Of a stretch of 64,000 nt of DNA, positions 9,171 to 18,771 are shown piece by piece. The stretch's first letter is position 1. Each line of letters starts with the position of its first letter. A program made the translations under genes and the position numbers. Source of the stretch: Emticicia sp. C21. Lineage in GTDB: Bacteria; Bacteroidota; Bacteroidia; Cytophagales; Spirosomataceae. The notes beneath the pieces were generated by a model. That model was not told the DNA's origin. It saw only the letters and a program-made list of their open reading frames with translations, and did not search any database. Location of the stretch: contig NZ_QVMT01000006.1 of assembly GCF_003418935.1 (NCBI RefSeq), positions 310,001-374,000 on the forward strand. The letters run 5' to 3'.

Positions 9171-10337
9171 ATGAAAATTACCAATGTAGAAGCTTTCTGG
9201 CTTCGCTGCCCTATTCCTAAAGAAAAACAACACTTTTCAGATTACGGTCTATTAACAGACTTTGATATGACACTGGTGGTTATTACTACTGATACAGGTT
9301 TGCAGGGATTCGGCGAAGCAAAGGCAGCCGTAGGGTCTTCAGGCGTTTGTGCCTCTATTGTTACTTGTGTAGAGAAAGAAATAAAGCCTTTACTTGTGGG
9401 TAAAGATGCGCATCATATCACCCGAATCTGGGAACATATTTATAATGGGACCCGCGACCATTATGCTTTAAAAAGAGGTCGTAAATTTCCGATATTGGGC
9501 AGAAGAGGTTTAACTATCTCTGCCATGAGTGGGGTTGATACTGCTCTTTGGGATTTAAAGGGTAAGGCTTTGGGCGTTCCTGTAGTAGAATTATTAGGTG
9601 GTGCCTGCAGAGAAAAAATGCCTGCTTATGCCAGCGGTGGCTGGGCAGGAACCGATAAAATTGGCGAACAATTATTAGGCTATGTTTCTAAAGGTTTTCA
9701 AGGCGTAAAAATGCGTGTGGGGGTGATGGACGAAACCGTGCAGGAAAGCGTAAGACGTGTAAGAGCCGCCAGAGAAGCTTTAGGCGAAAATATTAAATTA
9801 ATGACCGATGCCCATGGCACTTTCAGCGTGCCGGAGGCCAAGCAGTTTTGCAGAGGTGTAGAAGATTGTAATTTGTATTGGTTTGAAGAACCTATTAGTC
9901 CGGATAACCGTCATGGCACAGCTGAGGTAAAAGCTTCAACATCTATCCCCATTGCGGCAGGTGAAAGTGAATATACCGCCTTTGATGTGAGGGATTTGAT
10001 AGAAGTACGTGCCTTAGACGTAGTTCAACCGGATTCAGCTATTATTGGCGGTATCACAGAAGCGATGCGTGTAGCGCATCTGGCACATGCTTATCAGTTA
10101 GAATTAGCCCCGCATTGCTGGGGTTCTGCATTCTCTTTCATGGCAGGTGTTAATGTGGCTTTTGCAGCGCCTGCCGCTACAATTATTGAGTTTTCATTAG
10201 GTGGAAACCCGATGATGTATGATCTGGTGCAGGAAAAAATACAGGCAATTGATGGAATGATTGAAGCACCAACAGCGCCGGGCTTAGGTTTAACTCCTAA
10301 CTGGGATTTTGTAAAGGAATTTAAACAAACGTTTTAA
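9171..10337 (+). CDS. Mandelate racemase/muconate lactonizing enzyme family protein (sugar-acid dehydratase-like)
   Basis: This 388-residue member of the enolase superfamily has the capping domain at about 1-125 and the barrel at 130-370. The catalytic layout is complete: a KxR at the end of strand 2 (GVKMRVG, about 182-184), metal ligands Asp in LMTDAHG, Glu in WFEEPI and Glu in AAGESEY, and a His in PHCWGS acting as general base. Family chemistry is proton abstraction alpha to a carboxylate, usually to dehydrate an aldonate or racemise an acid. With an epimerase upstream and a 2-hydroxyacid dehydrogenase downstream, sugar-acid dehydration is the best guess. The substrate is unresolved. Confidence 0.87.
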   Translation: MKITNVEAFWLRCPIPKEKQHFSDYGLLTDFDMTLVVITTDTGLQGFGEAKAAVGSSGVCASIVTCVEKEIKPLLVGKDAHHITRIWEHIYNGTRDHYALKRGRKFPILGRRGLTISAMSGVDTALWDLKGKALGVPVVELLGGACREKMPAYASGGWAGTDKIGEQLLGYVSKGFQGVKMRVGVMDETVQESVRRVRAAREALGENIKLMTDAHGTFSVPEAKQFCRGVEDCNLYWFEEPISPDNRHGTAEVKASTSIPIAAGESEYTAFDVRDLIEVRALDVVQPDSAIIGGITEAMRVAHLAHAYQLELAPHCWGSAFSFMAGVNVAFAAPAATIIEFSLGGNPMMYDLVQEKIQAIDGMIEAPTAPGLGLTPNWDFVKEFKQTF

Positions 10338-10431
10338 GCAAAGATCCTATAATTTATTTAGTGTAACATTGACTGGGCGTCCCCATGCCCTTGTGTAAAT
10401 TGTGGCTAATAGATTCAAACTATATAAAACT

Positions 10432-10926
10432 ATGGCAAAAGCAGTAAAAATAAACCACGTGGCGTTGGTAGTAAGCAATCTTGAAAAAGCTTGCGAATTC
10501 TACGAAAAAGAAATGGGCTTAGAACCCCTTCCGGCTTTTTTGTTCGACTACCCGACAGCCTTTTTTAAATTCAACGAAGAACAACAACTACACCTTACCG
10601 AGTGGGACGATACCTATTCATTCAGAGGACACGTATGCGTGCAGGTTGATGATTTCAATACCATTTTCTACCGTATGAAAGAGCTAGGAGTAATTGATAT
10701 TCTGCCTTGGGGTAAAGTGCGTCAATTACCTGATGGTGCGATGCAGATGTTTGTCCGTGATCCATCTGGAAATCTGGTTGAAATATCGTCAGCTCCCGGT
10801 AGTAGTATTGACCCAAAGATTTTTGAGGATGAAGAGTTGTTTAAAGCAGGTATCTATGTTTCAGGGCGTAATGATTTCAGAGGATATAAATCAGCTGACG
10901 CGACTTTATATCACGACAGAACATGA
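10432..10926 (+). CDS. VOC superfamily protein (glyoxalase/bleomycin-resistance/dioxygenase fold)
   Basis: A single VOC domain fills the protein: residues 5-120 hold INHVALVVSNLEKACEFYE at the start and FVRDPSGNLVEI at the end, with metal-type ligands His8 and the Glu of LVEI. Members isomerise, epimerise or oxidise small substrates using a bound metal. I chose the ATG at 10432; an in-frame GTG at 10402 would add ten residues (VANRFKLYKT) that do not belong to the fold. Its stop overlaps the start of the next gene by 4 bp (ATGA), so it is translationally coupled to the dehydrogenase and probably acts in the same pathway. Confidence 0.8.
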   Translation: MAKAVKINHVALVVSNLEKACEFYEKEMGLEPLPAFLFDYPTAFFKFNEEQQLHLTEWDDTYSFRGHVCVQVDDFNTIFYRMKELGVIDILPWGKVRQLPDGAMQMFVRDPSGNLVEISSAPGSSIDPKIFEDEELFKAGIYVSGRNDFRGYKSADATLYHDRT

Positions 10927-11891
10927 AAAAAAACGTATTGCTTTTGGAAACCGTTGCCGATGAAGCAATGGAACTATTGAATAATGCAGCTTCGGCAGGA
11001 GAAATAGAAATTTTTACGGCCTACGGAGATAAACCCTTAGCCACTATCCTTGAAGAAAACTCCATTGATGGTGTAATAACCAGAGGAAAAGGGCAGTGTA
11101 ACAAGCAATTAATGGAGGCTTGCCCTGATTTACAGGTCATTGCCCGCTGCGGTGTCGGTCTTGATAATGTAGATGTAAAAGAAGCTAGTGCACGCAACAT
11201 TAAGGTGGTAAATGCGCCCGGTTCAAATTCAAGTACCATAGCCGAACATGCCATTACCCTAATGCTGATGCTGCAACGCAATTTGTACGAATCAGCCAGA
11301 CAGGTAAAAGCAGGTAACTGGGATTGGCGCAATCAGTTTGTAGGAGACGAGCTACATGGCAAAACTCTGGGAGTTTTAGGCATGGGAAATATCGGTAAGC
11401 GAGTAGCTAAATTAGGTGATGCTTTTAGTATGAACGTTGTGTATTGGGATAAATTTCCGGTACAATCAGAGTTTCAGGGTTTGTCTTTGGAAGAGGTTTT
11501 AAAGGTATCTGATATTATTACTTTGCATTTACCGTTATTTGAAGATACAAAAAACCTGATTGGAGAGAAAGAGTTGGCGCTAATGAAACCTCATGCTATT
11601 TTGATTAATACAGCCAGAGGAGCATTAGTAGACCAGAAAGCTCTAGTAGAAGCGTTGAATAATGGCACAATCGGTGGATTCGGCGCTGATGTATTGGTAG
11701 TAGAGCCACCTACGCCAGACGAGCCATTATTGAACCACCCTAAAACCATTATTACAGCACACGTAGGAAGCCTTACAGCAACTACTTATAAAAATATGTG
11801 TGTATCAACTGTAAAAAATGTTTTGGCTATTTTATCAGGAAAGTCACCTCAACCTGAAAGTGTTTTTAACAGAAGAGAGTTAGATTTATAA
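10923..11891 (+). CDS. D-isomer-specific 2-hydroxyacid dehydrogenase (phosphoglycerate dehydrogenase-like)
   Basis: This NAD-dependent dehydrogenase has 322 residues. The NAD-binding motif is GVLGMGNIGKRVAKLG with a downstream Asp (YWDKF), favouring NAD over NADP. The catalytic Arg is in NTARGALVD, the Glu in VVEPPTPDEP and the His in ITAHVGS. It lacks the ACT domain of regulated SerA and is shorter than most SerA proteins. It is coupled by a 4-bp overlap to the VOC gene. Context therefore points to oxidation or reduction of a catabolic 2-hydroxy/2-keto acid rather than serine biosynthesis. Confidence 0.87.
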   Translation: MKKNVLLLETVADEAMELLNNAASAGEIEIFTAYGDKPLATILEENSIDGVITRGKGQCNKQLMEACPDLQVIARCGVGLDNVDVKEASARNIKVVNAPGSNSSTIAEHAITLMLMLQRNLYESARQVKAGNWDWRNQFVGDELHGKTLGVLGMGNIGKRVAKLGDAFSMNVVYWDKFPVQSEFQGLSLEEVLKVSDIITLHLPLFEDTKNLIGEKELALMKPHAILINTARGALVDQKALVEALNNGTIGGFGADVLVVEPPTPDEPLLNHPKTIITAHVGSLTATTYKNMCVSTVKNVLAILSGKSPQPESVFNRRELDL

Positions 11892-11918
11892 TCTTTTTTC
11901 GCAGTTATAAGTATTTAA

Positions 11919-12006
11919 CCACGGAGTGACACTGAGTTCTGCACAGAGTTTCACAGAGTATCTGAAAACCGTGTAACTCCGTGCAAAACTCTGAGCCACT
12001 CCGTGG
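11919..12006. repeat. 88-bp imperfect palindrome of CACGGAGT-type units
   Basis: CCACGGAGTG (11919-11928) pairs perfectly with CACTCCGTGG (11997-12006). Between them, GCACAGAGTT and AACTCCGTGC also pair. The whole can fold into one long hairpin between the dehydrogenase and the cytochrome gene. It resembles a mobile or repetitive intergenic element. It may also stop transcription, although no U-tract follows. Confidence 0.7.
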
Positions 12007-12045
12007 TAAATAAAAAACCTAAAATTCAATCCTAAAAAATAAACT

Positions 12046-14709
12046 ATGAATGCTCAACCAAACACACTGAAACTCCTTGTGGCTGTCACAGGGATATTTC
12101 TGTTTGTGGCTTCCTACACTAGCCTGAAACGCAATCCGGCTACTGCAGATGAAAACCCAAAAATAGCCAAACTGAAATTGCAACCCGGCTTTAAGGCTGA
12201 ACATCTCTATAGCCCCTCAGAAAACGAACAAGGTTCATGGGTAGCAATGGCTTTTGATGATAAAGGGCGCATGATTACTTCAGATCAATATGGCATTCTC
12301 TATCGTCTGACAATCCCGGCTATTGGTCAGGGAACTGCTCCCAAAACAGAGAAGCTAACTATTCAGGGTGATACTGTTGCGTTGGGCAACGCACAAGGCT
12401 TATTATATGCTTTCAATAGCCTGTATGTGATGATGAACAACAGCGCCAATAAGAAGTTTCCTAGAAAAAGTGGTTTGTATCGCTTGCAGGATACTAACGG
12501 CGACGACCAGTTTGACAAAGTCACCTTGATGAAAGAACTGAAAGGAGATGGCGAACATGGCCCGCATAGTGTGATTCTATCACCTGATAAAAAATCTCTG
12601 TACATCGTAGCAGGTAATTATACTGACCCTCCGAAATTTGATTCTTATCGCCTGCCACCAAACTGGAAATACGATAAATTATTTCCACATATCAAAGACC
12701 CGAGAGGCCACGCTACTGATCGTACAGAACCGGGTGGATGGATTGCCAATGTAGACCCCGAGGGCAAGCATTGGGAACTGGTAAGCGGTGGCTATAGAAA
12801 TACCTACGATATTGCTTTCAATGAAGTAGGTGATTTATTTGCCTATGACTCTGACATGGAATGGGATTTCGGTTTACCATGGTATCGCCCGACACGTATT
12901 TGCCATGTAACCAGTGGTAGCGAATACGGCTGGAGAACAGGCTCAGGTACATGGGAACCAACTTTACCGGATAACCTTCCTCCGGTAATTGGTATCGGAC
13001 AAGGCTCTCCTACCAACTTATTGCATACAAAAGATGCAAAATTCCCTGCAAAATATAAAAATACGCTATTAGCATTTGACTGGAGTTTTGGTATTGTACA
13101 CGCCATTCACTTAAAACCAAGCGGCTCTACTTATTCGGCCGAAAGAGACGAATTTTTATCAGGTTTACCATTACCTTTAACTGACGGAGCAATCGGTCCT
13201 GACGGTGCTTTATACTTCCTGACAGGTGGGCGTCGCTTGGAGTCAGACTTATATCGTGTATATTATAATGGCCCTGAAAGCACTGAGGTTTCAGTAGCTA
13301 CAGCCCCAACCAAAGAAAATACTTTAAGAAGAGAGTTGGAAGCTTTCCATGGCGAACCAAATAGTATGGCTGTAGAAAAAGCATGGCCAAACTTAAGCCA
13401 CCCAGACCGCTTTATTCGTTATGCCGCGAGAATGGCTTTGGAGCACCAACCAGTTACCGAATGGCAGGATAAAGCTTTAGCAGAAAAAGACCCTATCAAA
13501 GTGATTAATACAATGATTGCCTTGGCTCGTCATGGCAATGCAGATCAGAAAGAAAATATTCTGAAATCATTATTAGGTGTCAACTATCGTACATTATCAG
13601 AATCGCAACAAGTAGATGTATTGCGTGCGTTTGAGTTGGTATTTACGAGAATGGGTGCGCCAAGTGCAGCTACTAAAGCAAAGGTGATTGCTTATATGAA
13701 TCCTAATTTCCCGTCAAGTGGCAATGAGCAGAATAAGATTTTAAGCAGAACTTTAGTTTATCTGGATGCGCCGGGAGTAGTGGCTAAATGTGTAGCTATG
13801 TTAGATAAAAAAGAAGCGGCAGGAACAATAGCCGGAGGACAAACAGCTACTTCATCTGCCGATTTAATCATGCGTAATCCGGCTTATGGTTTAGACATTG
13901 CCAAAATGTTGGAGAAAACTCCTCCGGTACAACAAACCTATATTGCTACGGTTTTAACTTCTGCCAAAACTGGTTGGACACCACAATTGAGAGAAAAATA
14001 TTTCAAATGGTTAGGTAATGCCTTAAACTATCGTGGTGGCAATAGTTATATCGGTTTCATTGATAGAATGCAAAAACTGGCATTAGCCAATGTACCAAAG
14101 GCACAGGTGGCTCATTACGAAAAATTATCAAGAGCTGATTTGCTTACCAAATCAGGTAATGATCTGGTGATAAAGAATTATCCGAAAGGCCCTGGTAAAA
14201 ACTGGAAATTAGACCTTGCCGTGGAATCAGTAGAAAAAGGCCTGACAAGTCGTAATTTCCAACAAGGCAAAGATATGTATAATGCCATTACCTGTAGCCG
14301 TTGCCACAGCATGGGTGGAGAGGGTGGAAATGTCGGCCCTGATTTAACTCAATTAGGTACGCGTTTTACAACAAAAGATATTCTGGAGGCTATCATCGAC
14401 CCAAGCAAGGCAGTATCAGACCAATATGCAGCTACACAGTTTATCCTGAAAAACGGAGATTCGGTTGTGGGTCGTCTGGCTAATGAAGATAATACTGCTT
14501 ATTATGTGTCGCAGAACCCTTATGCACCAGACATGTTAATGAAAATAGCGAAAAAAGATGTAGCTTCAAGTAAATATTCGTCTGTATCAGTCATGTTGCC
14601 GGGTCTTATCAATGGTTTGAATGAAGAGGAATTGAGAGATTTAATAGCTTATCTGAAATCAGGCGGTAACCAAAACCATGAGATTTTTGCGAGTAAGGGT
14701 GGGAAATAG
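12046..14709 (+). CDS. Periplasmic beta-propeller dehydrogenase-like protein with HEAT-type middle and C-terminal cytochrome c
   Basis: The 887-residue product has an N-terminal signal or anchor segment (about 8-26). Residues 50-420 are a six-bladed propeller of the soluble glucose dehydrogenase type (motifs MAFDDKGRM, GEHGPHSVILSPD, DGAIGPDGALYFLTGG). Residues 430-690 are helical repeats resembling HEAT. Residues 740-885 hold a cytochrome c domain with heme motif CSRCH and the typical GGNVGPDLTQLG block of the 'putative heme-binding' family. I infer oxidation of a periplasmic sugar or related compound with electrons passed to the bound heme. Such proteins commonly neighbour ThuA and TIM-barrel isomerase genes, as here. 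Confidence 0.86.
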   Translation: MNAQPNTLKLLVAVTGIFLFVASYTSLKRNPATADENPKIAKLKLQPGFKAEHLYSPSENEQGSWVAMAFDDKGRMITSDQYGILYRLTIPAIGQGTAPKTEKLTIQGDTVALGNAQGLLYAFNSLYVMMNNSANKKFPRKSGLYRLQDTNGDDQFDKVTLMKELKGDGEHGPHSVILSPDKKSLYIVAGNYTDPPKFDSYRLPPNWKYDKLFPHIKDPRGHATDRTEPGGWIANVDPEGKHWELVSGGYRNTYDIAFNEVGDLFAYDSDMEWDFGLPWYRPTRICHVTSGSEYGWRTGSGTWEPTLPDNLPPVIGIGQGSPTNLLHTKDAKFPAKYKNTLLAFDWSFGIVHAIHLKPSGSTYSAERDEFLSGLPLPLTDGAIGPDGALYFLTGGRRLESDLYRVYYNGPESTEVSVATAPTKENTLRRELEAFHGEPNSMAVEKAWPNLSHPDRFIRYAARMALEHQPVTEWQDKALAEKDPIKVINTMIALARHGNADQKENILKSLLGVNYRTLSESQQVDVLRAFELVFTRMGAPSAATKAKVIAYMNPNFPSSGNEQNKILSRTLVYLDAPGVVAKCVAMLDKKEAAGTIAGGQTATSSADLIMRNPAYGLDIAKMLEKTPPVQQTYIATVLTSAKTGWTPQLREKYFKWLGNALNYRGGNSYIGFIDRMQKLALANVPKAQVAHYEKLSRADLLTKSGNDLVIKNYPKGPGKNWKLDLAVESVEKGLTSRNFQQGKDMYNAITCSRCHSMGGEGGNVGPDLTQLGTRFTTKDILEAIIDPSKAVSDQYAATQFILKNGDSVVGRLANEDNTAYYVSQNPYAPDMLMKIAKKDVASSKYSSVSVMLPGLINGLNEEELRDLIAYLKSGGNQNHEIFASKGGK

Positions 14710-14856
14710 GTTTTGATAGACCAATCTGAGGCAAACTATAAAGTTATTGTAAGTCAATCGTTGATTTTAGCACAAACATCATTAATTCGACTACGTCCAC
14801 TTTTTTAGTGTTTCGCAATTTTGCATTGTAATTATTAACAATCAAAATTTAAAAAA

Positions 14857-15705
14857 ATGGACAATTCAAAAAAAGTATGGTTTGTAACTGGTGCCTCTAA
14901 GGGTTTAGGATTAGCTCTTGTAAAAAAGTTACTTACAGAAGGCTATAGAGTAGCTGCTACTTCAAGAGATGTAAAAAGCTTAAGTTTGGCAGTTGATAAC
15001 AACACTTCAAATTTTTTACCATTACAGGTAGAATTGCTAAACGAGGAAAGTGTTTTAAAAGCAATACAAGACGTTATCAACACTTTTGGAGGTATTGATG
15101 TATTGGTAAATAACGCAGGTTATGGTCAGATAGGTACGTTAGAAGAAATGACTGATGTTGAAGCAAGAGAAAATTTTGATATTAATATTTTTGGTTTACT
15201 GAATGTTACCAGAAATATGATGTCACATTTCAGAACTAAGAAGTCTGGTCATATTATCAATGTTTCCTCTATTGCTGGCTTATTAGGTACCTTCCCTGGC
15301 TGGGGAGTATATTGTGCTACAAAATTTGCTGTAGTAGGCTTAACTGAGGCTTTATCTGCGGAAGCGAAAGAGTTTAATGTAAAAGCTACAATAGTTTATC
15401 CTGGGTACTTCAATACTAATTTTTTAAAAGAAGGTTCAATGAAAATGCCTGCCAATCCTATAGCTGATTATACCGCTGCCAGAAACACAGAAGTTTGGCA
15501 TGAAACTCAAATGATAGGTAATCAGCCGGGAGACCCTGACAAGGCCGCACTTGCTTTTATTCAATTAGCAGAAATGGAAAATGCACCTTTACACTTTTTT
15601 ATGGGTTCAGATTCTTTTGGTATGGCTTATAACAAAATTGAAGTATTACAAAATGAATTAACAGCTAACGAAGTGTTAAGCAAATCAACAGACTATAAAA
15701 AGTAA
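14857..15705 (+). CDS. Short-chain dehydrogenase/reductase (SDR)
   Basis: This classical SDR has 282 residues. It shows the cofactor loop TGASKGLGLALVKK, the NNAGYGQIG strand motif, and the catalytic Ser in NVSSIAGLLG with Tyr and Lys in YCATKFA. Residues T-S-R after the second strand suggest NADP(H). The substrate is unknown. A strong hairpin terminator follows, then an AraC-type regulator in the same direction. The pair looks like a regulator plus its target, inserted between carbohydrate genes. Confidence 0.9.
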   Translation: MDNSKKVWFVTGASKGLGLALVKKLLTEGYRVAATSRDVKSLSLAVDNNTSNFLPLQVELLNEESVLKAIQDVINTFGGIDVLVNNAGYGQIGTLEEMTDVEARENFDINIFGLLNVTRNMMSHFRTKKSGHIINVSSIAGLLGTFPGWGVYCATKFAVVGLTEALSAEAKEFNVKATIVYPGYFNTNFLKEGSMKMPANPIADYTAARNTEVWHETQMIGNQPGDPDKAALAFIQLAEMENAPLHFFMGSDSFGMAYNKIEVLQNELTANEVLSKSTDYKK

Positions 15706-15720
15706 TAATGCTTAATTTTG

Positions 15721-15750
15721 TCCGAGCTTAATTCATAAGTTAAGCTCGGA
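15721..15750 (+). terminator. Perfect hairpin between the SDR and AraC genes
   Basis: TCCGAGCTTAA (15721-15731) pairs with TTAAGCTCGGA (15740-15750) around an 8-nt loop, followed by TATTTT. It is placed directly after the SDR stop. Confidence 0.75.
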
Positions 15751-15769
15751 TATTTTAAATTATGGTCAC

Positions 15770-16690
15770 ATGAGCAATTTAAAAATACATCAATTCAAAA
15801 CCATAGCTGAGTTTCATAAGATAAGTGGCTTACCAAAACCTGAGCATCCATTGGTAAGTTTGGTAGATTACGGCTTAGTAGAATATCAGACCGATGAAAA
15901 AGAAATTAGCTGGGTGCAGAATTTTTATTCAATCGGCTTAAAAAGAAATATTGAAGGTAAGTTTAAATACGGTCAGCAACAATACGATTTTGACGAAGGT
16001 CTGTTAACATTTGTAGCACCAAAGCAAGTGGTAAGTATTACTATTGATAAATCTCAAGCAAAAAAGCCCGATGGTCTTTTGTTATTTATTCATCCGGATT
16101 TTATATGGAATACACCATTGGCAGGTACCATCAATAAATATGATTTTTTTGGTTACAATGTAAACGAAGCTTTATTTGTATCTGAAAAGGAAGAAATGGT
16201 TATTATGGATATTTTTAAAAACATACAACGGGAATATCATTCTAACATAGATAAATTTACCCAACGCATTGTTATAGCCCAGATAGAGCAATTGTTAGGG
16301 TATTGTGAAAGATTCTACCAAAGACAATTTATAACCAGATCTAAAACCAACCATCAAATATTGGCAAAGTTTGAAACCATTTTAGAAAATTATTTCAACA
16401 GTGAAAATCTAATTGAAAAAGGTACACCTACTGCTCAATATCTGGCTGAACAATTAAATTTATCTCCAAACTATCTAGGTAGTTTGTTGAAATCTCTTAC
16501 GGGTAATTCTACTCAAACACTTATCCATGAAAAACTTGTTGAGAAAGCTAAAGAAAAATTATCAACAACTAATCTATCAGTAAGTGAAATAGCCTATCAA
16601 TTAGGCTTTGAGCATAGCCAGAGTTTTTCAAAGCTGTTTAAAAGTAAAACTCAATTGTCACCATTAACATTTAGAGCAAGTTTTAATTGA
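15770..16690 (+). CDS. AraC/XylS family transcriptional regulator
   Basis: The protein has 306 residues. The N-terminal part (about 40-170) looks like a cupin-type sensing domain. The C-terminal 100 residues hold two helix-turn-helix units: TAQYLAEQLNLSPNYLGSLL and SVSEIAYQLGFEHSQSFSKL, the latter with the usual AraC signature ending in SPLTFR. It most likely controls the SDR gene just upstream. I see no clear operator. A possible repeat hairpin follows at 16726-16773. Confidence 0.88.
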   Translation: MSNLKIHQFKTIAEFHKISGLPKPEHPLVSLVDYGLVEYQTDEKEISWVQNFYSIGLKRNIEGKFKYGQQQYDFDEGLLTFVAPKQVVSITIDKSQAKKPDGLLLFIHPDFIWNTPLAGTINKYDFFGYNVNEALFVSEKEEMVIMDIFKNIQREYHSNIDKFTQRIVIAQIEQLLGYCERFYQRQFITRSKTNHQILAKFETILENYFNSENLIEKGTPTAQYLAEQLNLSPNYLGSLLKSLTGNSTQTLIHEKLVEKAKEKLSTTNLSVSEIAYQLGFEHSQSFSKLFKSKTQLSPLTFRASFN

Positions 16691-16725
16691 TCAATAGTCC
16701 GCTAAAAAAAAAGGTATTAAAAAAT

Positions 16726-16773
16726 GGGTAAAATACTTAGGTTGTTTTGCGTAGCAACCCAAATCTTTTACCC
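16726..16773. repeat. Hairpin after the AraC gene
   Basis: GGGTAAAA (16726-16733) pairs with TTTTACCC (16766-16773), and GGTTG (16740-16744) with CAACC (16755-16759). It forms a two-part hairpin that could end the AraC transcript. Confidence 0.55.
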
Positions 16774-16879
16774 CATCAACGTAGAAACACTTACAAAGAA
16801 AATATTGCGAAAAATGTCTGGAAATGGTAAATTTATTCACCGTTTGTATGGATTTAGATAATTTCCAACTTCTAAATAA

Positions 16880-17806
16880 ATGGCTATGATAATTAAAAAA
16901 CTAAATTTTAATAAAAAATTCGCCTTATTATTAGCCGGATTTTCGTTTCTTTTTCTGGGTCAACTTATTGCACAGAAAGGAGCCAGACAACCTATCAATG
17001 TATTGATAATCGACGGGCAGAATAATCATAAAAACTGGCCACAGACTACCCAACTGATGAAAGGCTATCTGGAAGAAACCGGGCTTTTTAAAGTGAGTGT
17101 AGCCACTACACCACCGGAGGGTGGAGATATGGAAACCTTTAAGCCGGATTTTTCTCAATATCAGGTTGTGCTATCCAACTATAATGGTGATTCATGGTCT
17201 AAAGCTACCAAAGATGCATTCGAGAAGTTTGTTAGCCATGGGGGCGGTTTCGTAAGTGTGCATGCGGCAGATAATGCTTTTCCTGAATGGGAAGCATACA
17301 ATAAAATGATTGGTGTAGGTGGTTGGGGCAATCGCAATGAAAAATCAGGTCCGTATGTGTATTACGACGAAGAAAAACATACATTCGTACAGGATAACAG
17401 CGCAGGTCGTGGCGGTAGTCATGGGGTAGAACATCAGTTTGTGGTAAAAGTACACAATACCAAACATCCGATTACCAAAGGTTTGCCAGCAGCCTGGTTA
17501 CATGAAAAAGATGAGCTATATGATAGATTAAGAGGACCAGCCGAAAATCTGGAAATATTGGCTACCGCCTATAGCGATAAAGAAAAAAGAGGCTCAGGTA
17601 GAATTGAACCGATGTTAATGACCATAACGTATGGCAAAGGTAAAATCTTTCATACTGTGCTTGGGCATGGCAATTACTCACAGAAATGTAAAGGATTTAT
17701 TGCTACTTTGCAAAGAGGTACCGAATGGGTAGCCACTGGAAAAGTAACACAGGCTGTTCCTAAGGATTTCCCGACAGCTGAAAGTGTAAGCATCAGAGAC
17801 AATTAA
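16880..17806 (+). CDS. Secreted ThuA domain-containing protein
   Basis: A signal peptide (about 1-31, ending LIAQKGA) precedes a ThuA-type glutamine-amidotransferase-like fold. Visible family motifs are VLIIDGQNNHKNWPQTT at the start, the VSVHAADNAFPEW strand and a HVLGHGNYS-like end block (VLGHGNYSQKC). ThuA-like proteins are linked to trehalose or other disaccharide use, but the biochemical role is not settled. Here it forms a likely two-gene unit with the Tat-exported TIM barrel 38 bp downstream. The start at 16880 is followed by a second possible Met two codons later. Confidence 0.87.
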   Translation: MAMIIKKLNFNKKFALLLAGFSFLFLGQLIAQKGARQPINVLIIDGQNNHKNWPQTTQLMKGYLEETGLFKVSVATTPPEGGDMETFKPDFSQYQVVLSNYNGDSWSKATKDAFEKFVSHGGGFVSVHAADNAFPEWEAYNKMIGVGGWGNRNEKSGPYVYYDEEKHTFVQDNSAGRGGSHGVEHQFVVKVHNTKHPITKGLPAAWLHEKDELYDRLRGPAENLEILATAYSDKEKRGSGRIEPMLMTITYGKGKIFHTVLGHGNYSQKCKGFIATLQRGTEWVATGKVTQAVPKDFPTAESVSIRDN

Positions 17807-17844
17807 TATAGAGAAACTACTATTCAAATTTAACAAAATAAACA

Positions 17845-18735
17845 ATGGAATCGAACTCATCACGTCGCTTAGTTCTGAAAAACATCATCGGTGGAGCGGC
17901 CATATTATCAGCACCCATGAGCCTTACAGAAGCTTTTGCGGCCAACGAAAAGATATTGGGAAGTGAACTGAACGGTAAAATTAACCACTCGGTTTGTCGT
18001 TGGTGTTATAGCAAAATACCTCTGGAAGACCTTTGCAAAGAGGTGGTGGCTATGGGTATGAAATCAATAGAACTACAAGGCCCTGAAGATTGGCCAACGC
18101 TTAAAAAGTATGGTCTTCATTGCGCTATGCCCTGGGGAGCAGGGATGGGTATTGAAAAAGGATTCAACAATCCGGCTTTGCATGATGAACTGGTTGCCAG
18201 TTATGAAGGCATTTTCCCTAAACTGAAAGCAGCAGGGTATGATAAAGTCATTTGTTTCTCAGGTAATAGAAAAGGGATGTCAAATGAAGAAGGTATGGAA
18301 AACTGTGCCAAAGGTTTGAAAAGACTCATGTCATCGGCAGAGAAACACGGAGTAACAATGGTAATGGAACTATTGAATAGCAAAGTGAACCATAAAGATT
18401 ATATGTGCGACTATAGTAAATGGGGCGTTGATTTATGTGATAAAATAGGTTCAGAAAGATTCAAATTGTTATATGATATCTACCACATGCAAATCATGGA
18501 AGGTGACGTAATTGCCACTATCAAGAAATATCATCCATATTTTGCACATTATCATACAGGCGGTGTTCCAGGCCGTGCAGAAATTGATGATACGCAAGAA
18601 TTGAACTATCCGGCAATTATGCGCGCTATTGTAGAAACAGGTTATAAAGGCTATGTAGGACAAGAATTTGTACCAAGACGCCCAGACCAGATAGCTTCTT
18701 TAAAACAAGGAATGAAGATATGTGATATAGCTTAA
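17845..18735 (+). CDS. Tat-exported TIM-barrel isomerase, hydroxypyruvate isomerase-like
   Basis: The N-terminus carries a twin-arginine signal, SSRRLVLKNIIGG, followed by a hydrophobic stretch to about residue 32, so the folded enzyme is probably exported to the periplasm. The remaining 260 residues are an AP-endonuclease-2/xylose-isomerase-like barrel with the ligand pattern VMELLNSKV (Glu), LLYDIYHMQIMEGD (Asp), HYHTGG (His) and VGQEF (Glu). This pattern is typical of the hydroxypyruvate isomerase family. The true substrate may be a 3-keto sugar or other carbohydrate, since periplasmic members sit with ThuA and cytochrome proteins. Tat export fits a pre-bound metal. Confidence 0.85.
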   Translation: MESNSSRRLVLKNIIGGAAILSAPMSLTEAFAANEKILGSELNGKINHSVCRWCYSKIPLEDLCKEVVAMGMKSIELQGPEDWPTLKKYGLHCAMPWGAGMGIEKGFNNPALHDELVASYEGIFPKLKAAGYDKVICFSGNRKGMSNEEGMENCAKGLKRLMSSAEKHGVTMVMELLNSKVNHKDYMCDYSKWGVDLCDKIGSERFKLLYDIYHMQIMEGDVIATIKKYHPYFAHYHTGGVPGRAEIDDTQELNYPAIMRAIVETGYKGYVGQEFVPRRPDQIASLKQGMKICDIA

Positions 18736-18771
18736 TACGGGCTAAACCCCATTCTACGCGGGCCGCCCTAA

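Noticed and set aside
10694-10963. Plus-strand frame overlapping the VOC and dehydrogenase genes
   Set aside because: Both true genes have clear domains and a 4-bp coupling; this frame has none.
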